Part shown: positions 1 through 8,414 of the stretch, one piece after another
How the letters are laid out: every line of letters starts with the position of its first letter
Numbering within the stretch: position 1 is the stretch's first letter
From: Micromonospora carbonacea
GTDB lineage: Bacteria; Actinomycetota; Actinomycetes; Mycobacteriales; Micromonosporaceae
Direction of reading: 5' to 3'
Assembly (NCBI RefSeq): GCF_014205165.1
Contig: NZ_JACHMZ010000001.1
Location: 2,626,501-2,690,500, forward strand
Length of the DNA stretch: 64,000 bases
Notes under the pieces: generated by a model
Databases searched by the model: none
Told to the model about the DNA's origin: nothing
Seen by the model: only the letters and a program-made list of their open reading frames with translations
Program-made: the position numbers and the translations under genes

Positions 1-1048
1 GCCACGGGGTGAACGTGGCGGAGTCGGCCACCGCCGGGTCGAGCAGCCGCCGGTCGCCGAGCGCCCTGCCGGCGGCGGCCAGCGCCGCCGGCATCTGCGA
101 GCCCCAGCCGTGCCACATCGACCGCGACAGCGCCCACGGGCGCACCGCCCCGAACGGCCAGTGCCGGGCGTCGCCACCGGCCAGGGCGGCGATGCCCTCG
201 GCGAAGCGGCGCAGCGCCCGCCGGGCCGCCGCCGGGCCACCGGCCCGCACGTACGCGGCCAGCCCGAGGACCGCCTCGGCGGTGGCGTCGGCCCCGTCGG
301 CGATCAGCCACGCGGGGGCGCGCTCGCCGTCGACGGTCTGGAACGTGCCGTACCGGGACAGCACCTGCCGTTCCAGCGCCCCGACGGCCAGGTCGAGGCG
401 CTCGCGCAGGAAACCGGCGAACCCGGCGTCGGCGGCGCGCCAGGCCGCGTACCCCTCGCCGAGCGCCCACACCGTGCGGGCCAGCCAGTACGACGGGCCG
501 CTGTCGGACGGGTCCGGCAGCTCCACCGGCTCGGCGCTCGGGTTGAGCGTGCCGTCGGGCTGCGCCCACAGCACCACGTTGCCGGCGTGCGGCCCGGTCG
601 TCGTCTGCAGGTAGGTCAGGCCGCGCAGCAGCTCCCGGGAGGCGTCCCGGCTGCCGGTCGCCCCGGTCTGCGCCCAGTGCCGCAGGTAGACCACGGCGGC
701 CCGGGACACGTCGTCGGCGTTGTACGCGCCCTGCCCCCAGGTGTCGGTGGCCGCGTCGTACGCGCCGCCGCCGACGCGGCGCAGGTCACCGTCCGGCCCC
801 GGCTCCGCGTACGTCCACAGCATGCCGACCTCGGGGGACTCGGCGAGCCGGTAGGTGGTGTGCCCGTCCTGGGCGGGCGGGGCGACGGCCTGGCGCAGGA
901 AGTCCAGGTGCGCCAGGTTCGTCAGCGGCCCGCCGGCCGGGCCCGAGGCGGTGGACGGCCCGGCGGCCGGGGCGGCCCCGGCGGGGGAGCCGGCGAACAG
1001 GGGAGTGGTCAGGGCGAGCCCGCCCAGCATCAGGGTGCGGCGCTTCAC
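1..1048 (-). CDS. secreted alpha/alpha-toroid (glycosidase-like) protein, C-terminus beyond window
   Basis: Incomplete at its 3' end because the window starts inside it; about 349 residues are visible. The GTG start is followed by VKRRTLMLGG, a basic twin-Arg-type signal sequence, then a Gly/Ala/Pro-rich spacer, so export (possibly Tat) is likely. The rest is rich in regularly spaced Trp and Gly-Ala helices typical of alpha/alpha-barrel carbohydrate-active proteins (for example the stretches SYWLARTVWALGEGY and RSMWHGWGSQMPAAL). I cannot assign a GH family with certainty. It is the last gene of the sugar-uptake operon, 35 bases after the GH130 gene, so it probably acts outside the cell on the glycan whose products the ABC transporter imports. 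The twin-Arg reading and the enzyme class are inference. Confidence 0.7.
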   Translation of the reverse strand, partial: MKRRTLMLGGLALTTPLFAGSPAGAAPAAGPSTASGPAGGPLTNLAHLDFLRQAVAPPAQDGHTTYRLAESPEVGMLWTYAEPGPDGDLRRVGGGAYDAATDTWGQGAYNADDVSRAAVVYLRHWAQTGATGSRDASRELLRGLTYLQTTTGPHAGNVVLWAQPDGTLNPSAEPVELPDPSDSGPSYWLARTVWALGEGYAAWRAADAGFAGFLRERLDLAVGALERQVLSRYGTFQTVDGERAPAWLIADGADATAEAVLGLAAYVRAGGPAAARRALRRFAEGIAALAGGDARHWPFGAVRPWALSRSMWHGWGSQMPAALAAAGRALGDRRLLDPAVADSATFTPW

Positions 1049-1083
1049 GGTGGCTCCTCGGCGCGGTCGGGGCAGGGGTGTCG

Positions 1084-2154
1084 TCACGGCAGCCGGTCCA
1101 GCCGGGCCACGCCGATGCGGGAGTCGGCCATGCCGTAGAAGACGTAGCGGACGCCGTCGACCTCCTCGATGGCGGTCGGGAAGACCACGTTCGGCACGGT
1201 GCCGCTGCGCTCCTCGGCCAGCTCCGGCACGAGGATCGGCTCGGCGGTGCGGGCCAGCACCCGGGCCGGGTCGGCCGGGTCGAGCAGCATCGCCCCGGCG
1301 GCGTACTCGACGCGCTGGGTGGTGGGGTCGAAGCCCTCGGGGATCTCGCCGGTGACCCCGTGGTGGATCAGCAGCCAGCCCTCGGGCACCCGCAGCGGCG
1401 GCGGGCCCGCGCCGATCTTCAGCTCCTCGTAGGGGAACTCCGACAGGGCCACGCAGCGGTGCCCGCGCAGCCGCACGAGCGCCCCGACGTCGGCGCGCAC
1501 CTCGTCGACCGGCACGTAGGAGATCCAGATGCCGGGCCGCTCGTCGGTGACGCCGGCCGGCAGGTGCACCCCCTCCCCGGGGCGGAACCAGCCCAGGTCC
1601 CACATCGGCCGGTGCAGCATCGCGAAGCAGTCCCGCCCGTCCGGGCCGGGCACCGGCTCGGGGAAGAACACGGCGTCCTTGTTCGGGAACATGTTCAGGT
1701 CGGTGTCCAGGTCGGGCTGGTAGCCGAACTGCACCGGCCCGAGCCGCCGCCAGTGCCGCAGGTCCTCCGACACCGCCAGGGCCAGGCGCGGGCCCAGCGG
1801 CCCGTACGCGACGTACGTCATCAGGTGCCTGCCGAGGTCCGGCACCCAGGTCGTGCGGGGGTCCTCGACCCCGGCGTTGTTCGTGCCCCGCTCCCAGCCC
1901 TCGTCGGGGGCCAGGACGACGCCCGCGCGGCGGACCCCGGCCGGCACGCCGTCGCGCAGCTCGACCTCGGCGAGGCCGACCCGGGACACGTTGCCCTCGG
2001 CCACGAGGCGGGGCAGCAGGTGCAGCCGCCCGTCGGGGGTGCGGCCGCTGGCCGGGTTCAACACCCCCTCGGCCTCCAACGGCTGGCCGGGCTCGGGCGT
2101 CATCACGACGCCGACCCTGGTCAGGGTGTAGGGGACGGTGGTGGAGACAGTCAT
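1084..2154 (-). CDS. GH130-family beta-mannoside phosphorylase/glycosidase
   Basis: A 356-residue cytoplasmic protein without signal peptide. Blocks such as NNAGVEDPRTTW, LHRPMWDLGW, LLIHHGVTG, AAGAMLLDPADPARVLART and FYGMADSRIGVARL match the five-bladed propeller family GH130, whose members phosphorolyse or hydrolyse beta-mannosides (mannosyl-glucose, manno-oligosaccharides, N-glycan core). The Asp in VEDPRTT is the position expected for the general acid. The ATG start (MTVSTTVPYT) lies 2 bases after the stop of the upstream permease gene, so the two are co-translated. Substrate cannot be read from sequence; membership of a LacI/ABC operon suggests that imported beta-mannosidic oligosaccharides are processed here. 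A longer in-frame extension upstream is rejected because it overlaps the permease. Confidence 0.85.
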   Translation of the reverse strand: MTVSTTVPYTLTRVGVVMTPEPGQPLEAEGVLNPASGRTPDGRLHLLPRLVAEGNVSRVGLAEVELRDGVPAGVRRAGVVLAPDEGWERGTNNAGVEDPRTTWVPDLGRHLMTYVAYGPLGPRLALAVSEDLRHWRRLGPVQFGYQPDLDTDLNMFPNKDAVFFPEPVPGPDGRDCFAMLHRPMWDLGWFRPGEGVHLPAGVTDERPGIWISYVPVDEVRADVGALVRLRGHRCVALSEFPYEELKIGAGPPPLRVPEGWLLIHHGVTGEIPEGFDPTTQRVEYAAGAMLLDPADPARVLARTAEPILVPELAEERSGTVPNVVFPTAIEEVDGVRYVFYGMADSRIGVARLDRLP

Positions 2155-2156
2155 CG

Positions 2157-3002
2157 TCAACCTTTCACGCCGGAACCGATGTCGGTGGAGACGAAGTGCT
2201 TCTGGAAGGCCAGGAACAGGCCGACCGCCGGGGCGGCCAGGACGCACGCCCCGGCCAGCACCGCCCCGTACGGGTTGGCGGCGCGGGCCGCCACGTTGCT
2301 GATGTAGTTGGCCAGCGAGACCGCCAGCGGTTGCATGTCCGCCTGCTTGGTCACCAGGAACGGCCACAGGAACTCGTTCCACGGGCCGATGAACGTCAGC
2401 AGGACGACGGTCAGCAGCGCCGGGCGCACCAGCGGCAGCGCCACCGACCAGAGCACCCGCAGCTCGCCCGCGCCGTCGACGCGGGCGGCGGCGAACAGCT
2501 CGTCGGGCAGTTGCAGGAAGAACTGCCGGAACACGAACACGGCCGTGGTGTTGACCGCGAACGGCAGGATCATCCCGAGGTACGAGTCGGCCAGCCCGTA
2601 GCCGCGCACGATCAGCACGTACAGCGGGATCAGCAGGAGCTGGAACGGGATCACCTGCACCAGCAGCACGAGCGCGAACAGCGTGCCCCGGCCGCGGAAG
2701 CGCAGCCGGGCCAGCGCGTAGCCGGCGAGGATGCCGAAGACGACCGTGCAGGCGATCACCCCGCCGGTGAAGATCCCCGAGTTGACCAGGGAGCCGAGCA
2801 GGTCGACCCGGGCGTTGATGTCCCGGTAGTTGTCCAGGGTCAGCCCCGAGGTGGGGAACGCCCCGGCCGGGGAGGTGTCCGGCTCGGCCTGCAACGAGCC
2901 GACGAACATGTAGTAGAAGGGGAACAGGAAGACCAGCGCGCCGCCGAACAGCGCCACGGCGCGCAGCGCGGTGACGGGTCGCCTCTTGGGTGTGCGTGGC
3001 AT
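2157..3002 (-). CDS. carbohydrate ABC transporter permease, MalG type
   Basis: 281 residues, six predicted membrane helices, starting with a short basic cytoplasmic tail (MPRTPKRRPVT) and ending SVSTDIGSGVKG-like, as in MalG-type inner subunits of CUT1 sugar transporters. The EAA loop that docks the ATPase is visible as ELFAAARVDGAGELRVLW followed by ALPLVRPAL. It starts 2 bases after the stop of the partner permease and ends 2 bases before the GH130 start, so it is translationally linked to both. No ATPase gene lies in the operon; as in many actinobacteria a shared MsiK-type ATPase elsewhere is expected (established pattern, not seen here). Confidence 0.93.
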   Translation of the reverse strand: MPRTPKRRPVTALRAVALFGGALVFLFPFYYMFVGSLQAEPDTSPAGAFPTSGLTLDNYRDINARVDLLGSLVNSGIFTGGVIACTVVFGILAGYALARLRFRGRGTLFALVLLVQVIPFQLLLIPLYVLIVRGYGLADSYLGMILPFAVNTTAVFVFRQFFLQLPDELFAAARVDGAGELRVLWSVALPLVRPALLTVVLLTFIGPWNEFLWPFLVTKQADMQPLAVSLANYISNVAARAANPYGAVLAGACVLAAPAVGLFLAFQKHFVSTDIGSGVKG

Positions 3003-3003
3003 G

Positions 3004-3966
3004 TCAGTCCCTCTCCAGCAGCCGCCGGTTGATCGCCGAGACCACCAGCACGCCGATCACCAGCAGCACGCCGATGGCGGCGGCCACGTCGGGCTGGCCC
3101 TGCTGGATGCCGCGCTGGTACATGACCAGCACCGGTGACGCCGACGACCCGTTCGGGCCGCCGCCGCCGGTGAGCAGGTACGGCTCGGTGAACAGGTTCG
3201 CGCCGGTGATGGTGGCCAGGATGACCACCAGGGCGGTCGCCGGGCGCACCGCCGGCACGGTCACCGACCGGAACCGGGCCCACGCCGACGCGCCGTCGAC
3301 GGCCGCCGACTCGTAGAGCTCCTTCGGCACGTTCTGCAGCGCGGCGAGGTAGAGCAGGATGAAGAAGCCGAGCTGCTTCCAGGCCACGAACACGGCGATC
3401 ACCGGCATCGCAAGGCCCTCGTTGACCAGCCAGGACGGGTCGGGCGCCAGCGGCCCCAGCACCCGGTTGACCAGCCCGTCGGAGTTGAACAGGAACAGCC
3501 ACACCCCGACGACGGCGACGCTCGCGGTGACGTACGGGACGTAGAAGGCGACCCGCAGGAACGTCCGCGCCCGCACCACCCTGTTCAGCGCCACCGCCAG
3601 CAGCAGCGCCAGCCCGGCGGTGAGCGGCACGTTGATGACGAGGAAGACGCCGATGTTGCCGAACGCCTGGCGCACCTGCGGGTCGGTCAGCACCGCGCGG
3701 TAGTTGTCGAGCCCGACGAAGGGCCGGTCCACCACCGCGCCGGGGGCGGCGAAGAAGTAGTCGTGGAAGCTCATCCAGACGGCGAACCCGAGCGGGTAGG
3801 CGAAGACCGCGGCGACGAACACGGCGTACGGCGCGGCCAGGAGCAGGCCCACCGGGTGGCGGCCGAACACCGCCGTCACCCGGCCGCGCGGGGCGCGGCG
3901 TCCGGCGCCGTCGCCGCCGGCCACCGGCCCGGCCGTGGCGGCGGCTGCGGCGTGGGCGGCGGCCAT
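3004..3966 (-). CDS. carbohydrate ABC transporter permease, MalF type
   Basis: 320 residues. A long Ala/Gly-rich cytoplasmic N-terminus (to about residue 35) precedes membrane helices beginning HPVGLLLAAPYAVFVAAVF. The EAA loop is ELYESAAVDGASAWARFR followed by TVPAVRPA. The ATG overlaps the TGA of the upstream binding-protein gene by one base (TGATG), which fixes the start. Forms the heterodimeric channel with the MalG-type partner directly downstream; ligand is delivered by the lipoprotein encoded upstream. Confidence 0.93.
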   Translation of the reverse strand: MAAAHAAAAATAGPVAGGDGAGRRAPRGRVTAVFGRHPVGLLLAAPYAVFVAAVFAYPLGFAVWMSFHDYFFAAPGAVVDRPFVGLDNYRAVLTDPQVRQAFGNIGVFLVINVPLTAGLALLLAVALNRVVRARTFLRVAFYVPYVTASVAVVGVWLFLFNSDGLVNRVLGPLAPDPSWLVNEGLAMPVIAVFVAWKQLGFFILLYLAALQNVPKELYESAAVDGASAWARFRSVTVPAVRPATALVVILATITGANLFTEPYLLTGGGGPNGSSASPVLVMYQRGIQQGQPDVAAAIGVLLVIGVLVVSAINRRLLERD

Positions 3967-5249
3967 CAGGAGGCGGCGAGCTGCTCGGCCTTCTCCGCGG
4001 CGGCGGAGAGGGCGTCGGGCACCGGCTTCTTGCCGAAGATCACCGACTCGGTGTACGCGTCGCGGAACGCCTGCCAGATGGCCACCGAGTTGGGCACGTT
4101 GGGCACCTCGACGGTGCGCGCGGCCTGCTGGGCGAAGCCCTGGTAGGCCGGGTTCTTCGCGAAGTGGTCGGGGTAGGCGGCCGGCAGGTCGGCGCGCAGC
4201 GGCATCTGGCCGGTGGCGGTGAGCAGCGCGCCGTCCTGTTCCTTGCTGGTGGCGAACTTCAGCACGTCCCAGGCGGTGGCCCGGTTCTGGCAGGCCGAGT
4301 ACATGGCGACGTTCTTGGCGTCGCTGAACGTCCGCACCTGGTCGGCGGGGACGCCGGTGGAGGTGGGCACCGGCACGGCGCCCCAGGAGACCTTGTCCCG
4401 GTAGACCGAGATGGCCCACGGGCCGACGATGGCCATGGCGGCCTTGCCGTCGGCGAAGGAGTCGCCGTTGTACTTCTCCTTGGGGGCCAGGCCCTCGGCG
4501 TAGAGGGTCTTCCAGAACTCGGCGACCCGCTGCCCCTCGGGGGAGGCGAACTGCGGCTTGCCGCCGTCGAGGAGCTGCCTGCCCCCGGTCTCGGCGGCGA
4601 ACAGCGGGTAGAAGTCGAACCAGGACTGGAAGAACTCGCTTGTCGGCGCGGGGTAGATGGCGGCCGGCGCGGCGCCGGAGGACTTGATCTTCCGGGCGGC
4701 GGCGAGGAACTGGTCGTACGTGGCCAGCTGCGGCTTCTCGGGGTCGAGTCCGGCCCTGGCGAAGACCTTCTTGTTGTAGAAGATCATCACCGGGTTCGAC
4801 TTCCACGGGAGCTGGTAGAACCTGCCGTCCGGCGACTTGTACTGCTCGGCCGTCGCGCCCGTGCGCGCGGTGATGTAGTCGGTGGCGTCGGCGAAGGAGT
4901 CGAGCGCGACGAGGCCGCCCTGCTTCTGGAACTGCGGCACGGCGGCGGGGGCGGTGTTGAAGATCAGGCACGGGGCGTTGCCGGCGGTGATGGCCGCCCC
5001 GATGACCTCCTCGGAGCTGGTGCCCGCCGGAATCTCCTGGGCGGTGATCGTCTGGTCGGCGTGCTGGGCGTTCCACGCCTGCACCATCGCCTTGCCCCAG
5101 GCGACCTCCTCGGCGTTGTTGGACAGCCAGACGGTGATCGGGCCGCGGGCGGCGTTGGCCTTGCCGGCGTCGCCGCCGCCGGAGCCGCCGCAGCCGGCGG
5201 TGGCGGCCAGGGCGACGGTCAGCAGGGCGGCGGGAAGGGTCCGTCTCAT
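3966..5249 (-). CDS. extracellular sugar-binding lipoprotein (family 1 SBP)
   Basis: 427 residues with a lipoprotein signal: Leu/Ala-rich h-region and lipobox ending TAGC, lipidated Cys20. The mature part shows family-1 binding-protein signatures: ITVWLSNNAEE at the start, FYQLPWKSNPVMIFYNKK (domain hinge with start-of-lobe motif), AAMAIVGPWAI, and a C-terminal lobe with AFRDAYTESVIFGKK. A strong ribosome site (GGAGAA, 4-5 bases before ATG) supports the start. It captures an oligosaccharide outside the membrane and hands it to the two permeases encoded next, with whose genes it overlaps. It is the first structural gene after lacI, separated from it by a 134-base gap. Confidence 0.93.
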   Translation of the reverse strand: MRRTLPAALLTVALAATAGCGGSGGGDAGKANAARGPITVWLSNNAEEVAWGKAMVQAWNAQHADQTITAQEIPAGTSSEEVIGAAITAGNAPCLIFNTAPAAVPQFQKQGGLVALDSFADATDYITARTGATAEQYKSPDGRFYQLPWKSNPVMIFYNKKVFARAGLDPEKPQLATYDQFLAAARKIKSSGAAPAAIYPAPTSEFFQSWFDFYPLFAAETGGRQLLDGGKPQFASPEGQRVAEFWKTLYAEGLAPKEKYNGDSFADGKAAMAIVGPWAISVYRDKVSWGAVPVPTSTGVPADQVRTFSDAKNVAMYSACQNRATAWDVLKFATSKEQDGALLTATGQMPLRADLPAAYPDHFAKNPAYQGFAQQAARTVEVPNVPNSVAIWQAFRDAYTESVIFGKKPVPDALSAAAEKAEQLAAS

Positions 5250-5333
5250 GTCTTCTCCGATCCGGGACGGGGTCAGGTTCGTCCGCCCGCCGGGCCGGTG
5301 GCCGTCGGCGGTGCGGGTGCGGCGGTGCTGCGG

Positions 5334-5375
5334 GTGCTGTGGTCGGGTGTGGCGGTGCTGTGGTCGGGTGTGGCG
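5334..5375. repeat. 21-base perfect tandem duplication
   Basis: Two adjacent identical 21-base units (5334-5354 and 5355-5375) rich in GTG/TGTGG words lie in the 134-base gap between lacI and the binding-protein gene. No operator-like dyad is seen in this gap, so the repeat is the only structure there; significance unknown. Confidence 0.7.
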
Positions 5376-5383
5376 GGCTCGGG

Positions 5384-6424
5384 TCAGGGACGTGGGGTGG
5401 GTGGTGGCGCCGTCGATCCGCGCACGACCAGTGGCGCGGGTGGGGTGGGGAGGTCCGCGCCGGGCCGGCCGTCGATGAGGTCGAGCAGGGCGTCGGCGGC
5501 GGCCCGGCCCCAGCCGAAGGGGTCGGTGCGGACGGTGGTGAGGGTGGGGGTGACGTAGCCGGCGAGCTCCGTGTCGTCGAAGCCGGTGATCGACAGCTCG
5601 TCGGGCACCTTGATGCCGAGCTGGACGGCGACCGAGAGGCCGGCGATCGCCATCAGGTCGTTGCCGTAGACGATCGCGGTGGGCGGGTCGTCGGTGGCGA
5701 GCAGCGCGCGGGTGGCCTGCGCGCCGCCGGCCGCCGAGAAGTCCGACTCGACGCACGGGCCGGGGGTCAGGCCGGCGTCGGCGAGGGCCTGCTCCCACGC
5801 CTGGCGGCGCACGGCGCCGTGCAGGAAGTGCAGCGGCCCCGAGACGTGGGCGATGCGGCGGTGCCCGAGCCCCGCCAGGTGGGTCACGGCCGCCGTGACC
5901 CCGGGCCGGTCGTCGACCAGCAGCGCGGGGTGGTTGCTGGGCACGTCCGGCCGGCCGATGGTGACCGCCGGCAGCCCCAGCTCGGCCAGCAGGGCGATCC
6001 GCGGGTCGCCGAGCCGCAGGTCGAGCACGAACACCCCGTCGACCCGTTCGGCCGTGGCGAGCCGGCGGTAGCTGGCCTCCTCCGCGGACAGGTCCGGCAC
6101 CACCTGGAGTACCAGGGACTGCCCCCGGTCGGACAGGGTCCGCTCCACGCCGGCGATGAACGACGGGTAGAACGGGTCGGCCCCGAGCAGCTCGGGCGGC
6201 CGGGCGATCACCATGCCGACGCTGAACGCCCGCGACGCGGACAGGGCCCGGGCCCGGTGGCTCGGGGTCCAGCCCAGCGACGCGGCCACGGCCAGGATGC
6301 GGGCCCGGGTCTCCTCGGCCACCCCGGGACGCCCGTTGAGGGCGAAGGACACCGCGCCCTTGGACACCCCGGCCGCCTTCGCGACGTCGGTGATGGTCGG
6401 TCGGCTCGGTCCCACGCGCGGCAT
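5384..6424 (-). CDS. LacI-family transcriptional regulator
   Basis: 346 residues. N-terminal LacI helix-turn-helix: TITDVAKAAGVSKGAVSFAL, then the hinge helix around SASRAFSVGMV. The periplasmic-binding-like sensor domain follows with characteristic VDGVFVLDLRLGDPRI, LAGLGHRRIAHVSGPL, IVYGNDLMAIAG and ITGFDDTELAGYVTPTLTTV blocks. It reads in the same direction as the transporter operon and is probably its local repressor, relieved by an imported sugar. The ATG (MPRVGPSRPT) is the only start directly before the HTH. A palindrome resembling LacI-family operators lies 71 bases upstream. Confidence 0.95.
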   Translation of the reverse strand: MPRVGPSRPTITDVAKAAGVSKGAVSFALNGRPGVAEETRARILAVAASLGWTPSHRARALSASRAFSVGMVIARPPELLGADPFYPSFIAGVERTLSDRGQSLVLQVVPDLSAEEASYRRLATAERVDGVFVLDLRLGDPRIALLAELGLPAVTIGRPDVPSNHPALLVDDRPGVTAAVTHLAGLGHRRIAHVSGPLHFLHGAVRRQAWEQALADAGLTPGPCVESDFSAAGGAQATRALLATDDPPTAIVYGNDLMAIAGLSVAVQLGIKVPDELSITGFDDTELAGYVTPTLTTVRTDPFGWGRAAADALLDLIDGRPGADLPTPPAPLVVRGSTAPPPTPRP

Positions 6425-6494
6425 CCTCTCGGCCCTGGTCCGGCAACGTTCGGTTCACACCGATGCAACAAACGACCCCCGTTGGAGAGGGACG

Positions 6495-6508
6495 CTAGAC
6501 CGGTTTAG
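6495..6508. promoter_or_regulatory. putative LacI-family operator upstream of lacI
   Basis: CTAGACCGGTTTAG is a 14-base dyad with central ACCGGT and a single mismatched pair, matching the usual CG-centred form of LacI-family operators. It lies 71 bases before the lacI start, so autoregulation of lacI and the operon behind it is inferred. No second copy was seen in the lacI-binding-protein gap. Confidence 0.55.
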
Positions 6509-6595
6509 TAGCCCGCGCAAGCCCAGCGCCGACCCCGTTCGCCCGGTCCCGGCGCGCTCACGCAGCGTGGCGAGGGCGGGGTCCGCGCACACGAA

Positions 6596-6624
6596 GGGCC
6601 GCCCGGCGGTTCGCCGGGCGGCCC
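6596..6624 (-). terminator. intrinsic-type hairpin after the PknG-like operon
   Basis: Perfect 13-bp inverted repeat GGGCCGCCCGGCG / CGCCGGGCGGCCC with a 3-base loop, about 70 bases past the stop of the last gene of the minus-strand six-gene operon. No T-tract, as usual in actinobacteria. Likely terminator insulating the lacI promoter region from read-through. Confidence 0.65.
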
Positions 6625-6696
6625 GATGTCGTCGCGTACGAGCAGGTCAGGGCGGGGTGCGGGCGCCGGCAGGGCCGGCCACCCCCGACGGCGTCG

Positions 6697-7020
6697 TCAG
6701 ACGCCCGGCTCCCGGTGCCAGCGCACCGTCACCTGGAGTTGCCCCTGCACGCCGGTGCGGGCGATCAGCGCCCCCGCGTCGGCCGTCAGCTGGATCCCGA
6801 AGCTGATCTCCACCTCGTCCGGCCGGTCCACCATGGACCGGAACTCGGTGAGCGCGGCCGACGCGGCGTCCCGCGCCTGGCCGATCGCCCTGTTGAAGCT
6901 CACGCCGGCCCGGCGGAGCACCTCGTCGGCGGCGGACGCCGGGGCGATCCCCGGCGTCTCGTCCACGGCCACGAGCACGGTCCCCCCGCCGTCGAGGTCG
7001 AACTCGACCACCTCGCTCAT
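6697..7020 (-). CDS. small trypsin-co-occurring-domain protein (Trypco1/CU044_2847 type)
   Basis: 107 residues: MSEVVEFDLDGGGTVLVAVDE at the start, a central helix with VSFNRAIGQARDAASAAL, then the family hallmark RPDEVEISFGIQLTADAGALI and a final beta strand. This matches the small domain annotated as trypsin-co-occurring domain 1, known to appear beside trypsin-like peptidases and NTPases in actinobacterial conflict-type loci. Fittingly, a trypsin-like gene heads this same operon. The ATG lies 20 bases after the binding-lipoprotein stop. Molecular role is unknown; an adaptor or regulator/target of the protease is inference. Confidence 0.8.
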   Translation of the reverse strand: MSEVVEFDLDGGGTVLVAVDETPGIAPASAADEVLRRAGVSFNRAIGQARDAASAALTEFRSMVDRPDEVEISFGIQLTADAGALIARTGVQGQLQVTVRWHREPGV

Positions 7021-7040
7021 CCACTGTCCCTTCTCGATGG

Positions 7041-8414
7041 CTACCCCGGCGGGCTGAGACACGGCAGCCCCAGCCACTCCTGCGGCGGCGTCCGGTCCCG
7101 CACGCTATCCAACTCCTTCAACAGGCTGTCCAGCAGCGCGGGATCGGCCAGGTACTGCAGGACGGCCGAGTGGAACGCGGCGGTCATCGCCGCCGGCATC
7201 ATGTCCGAGGCGTCCCGGCACAGCGTGCCGGTGGCGAGGGTCCGCGCGATGCGGCGCGGCAGGCCGTCCGGATACGCCGCCGCGTCGGTCGCCGCGTTCA
7301 GGGTGAACGCCAGGTGGCCGCTCGCCTCCCGCCACACCTGGCGGGCCCGCTCGCCGGCCAGGAAGCGGATCAGCGCCCGCGCCTGCGGCGAGTCGGCGAA
7401 CATGCCCACCACGTCCTCCGAGACCTCCCGCACCGGCGGGTCCCCCGGGCCGAACGCCGGGGAGGGGAAGAAGTCGAACTCCGGCGTCGGCCGGCCCGGC
7501 GCGGACCCTGCGGGCCGCCCGTCGAGGAACCTCCGGTAGGACCCGACGATGAACGACGCCTGATGGTCGAGGAAGCACGTCGGGGGCGAGCCGAACATGC
7601 CCGGCCCCGCCACGTCGAAGTTGACCAGCAACGGGTTGGGCGTGCCCCGCCCGGCCCCCACCAGCGCGCCCCACGCCTGCCAGGCCCCCCGCACCTCCGG
7701 CGACGTCCACGCCTGCTGCCCCGCCGCCCACCGCTGGTAGACGGTCTGCCCGGAGCGGTGCAGCAGGATGTCCTCGATCCAGTCGGTGCCCGGCCACCCG
7801 GACTGCGGCTGCGACCCCATCCCGAGGCACCACGGCGCGCCGCCCCGGTCGTCGAGCGCGCGGGTCAGCGCCACCAGCTCCGCCCACGTCGCCGGCGGCG
7901 ACGACACCGTGGGGCCGCCCGGCGCGTTCGTGCGGTGCCAGATCAGGCTCTTGGCGTGCACGGCGACGGAGAGCCCGTACACCCGGGCGGTCGCGGCCCC
8001 CGGGGGCGGCAGCCGCAGCAACTGCGGGGCGAGGCCCGCCTCGCCGGCCGGGACGACGTCGTCGAGCGGGAACAGGTCGCCGCTGCGCACGTACGCCTTC
8101 AGGTCGTTGAGCCGGGGCAGCACCGCCACGTCGGGCGGCCGGCCCCGGTCGACCCCGGACCGCAGCACCTGGCTGACGTCCCGGGTGCCCTGGTAGGTGT
8201 ACGTGATCCCGGTCTCCGCCGTGAAGGCGTCCAGCACCGCCAGGAAGGGCCAGGCCTCGCTGTTGCGCCGCCGCTCCTCGTCGGTGGCGCCCCCGCCGTC
8301 CTCCGACCAGGACGCGACGACGCTCAGGGCGCGCGCCCGTGGGGGATCGGCGCACGCGGCCAGGCTGGCGGCGACGAGCAGGACCGGGATCAGGGCGAGC
8401 GCACCGCGTCTCAT
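7041..8414 (-). CDS. extracellular solute-binding lipoprotein of the PknG-like operon
   Basis: 457 residues. Signal peptide with lipobox LAAC, lipidated Cys21. Mature part is a divergent family-1 (sugar-type) binding protein: FTAETGITYTYQGTRDVSQVL, DVAVLPRLNDLKAYV, GLSVAVHAKSLIWHR, PWCLGMGSQPQSGWPGTDWIED and VVGMFADSPQARALIRFLAG. There are no ABC permeases nearby; instead its ATG overlaps the stop of a four-helix membrane protein gene (ATGA), and the kinase gene is in the same operon. By analogy with GlnH, the ligand sensor of the mycobacterial GlnX-GlnH-PknG system, it is read as the extracytoplasmic sensor of this module. GlnH is an amino-acid-type binding protein, so the ligand class here probably differs. 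Confidence 0.85.
   Translation of the reverse strand: MRRGALALIPVLLVAASLAACADPPRARALSVVASWSEDGGGATDEERRRNSEAWPFLAVLDAFTAETGITYTYQGTRDVSQVLRSGVDRGRPPDVAVLPRLNDLKAYVRSGDLFPLDDVVPAGEAGLAPQLLRLPPPGAATARVYGLSVAVHAKSLIWHRTNAPGGPTVSSPPATWAELVALTRALDDRGGAPWCLGMGSQPQSGWPGTDWIEDILLHRSGQTVYQRWAAGQQAWTSPEVRGAWQAWGALVGAGRGTPNPLLVNFDVAGPGMFGSPPTCFLDHQASFIVGSYRRFLDGRPAGSAPGRPTPEFDFFPSPAFGPGDPPVREVSEDVVGMFADSPQARALIRFLAGERARQVWREASGHLAFTLNAATDAAAYPDGLPRRIARTLATGTLCRDASDMMPAAMTAAFHSAVLQYLADPALLDSLLKELDSVRDRTPPQEWLGLPCLSPPG

Noticed and set aside
110..2307. Long plus-strand frames opposite the toroid protein and GH130 genes
   Set aside because: Low-complexity translation without domains; the minus-strand genes have signal peptide, motifs and proper spacing.
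3004..5076. Minus-strand frame of 690 codons that would extend the MalF-type permease upstream
   Set aside because: The extension runs across the binding-protein gene in another frame; the true ATG overlaps that gene's stop by one base.
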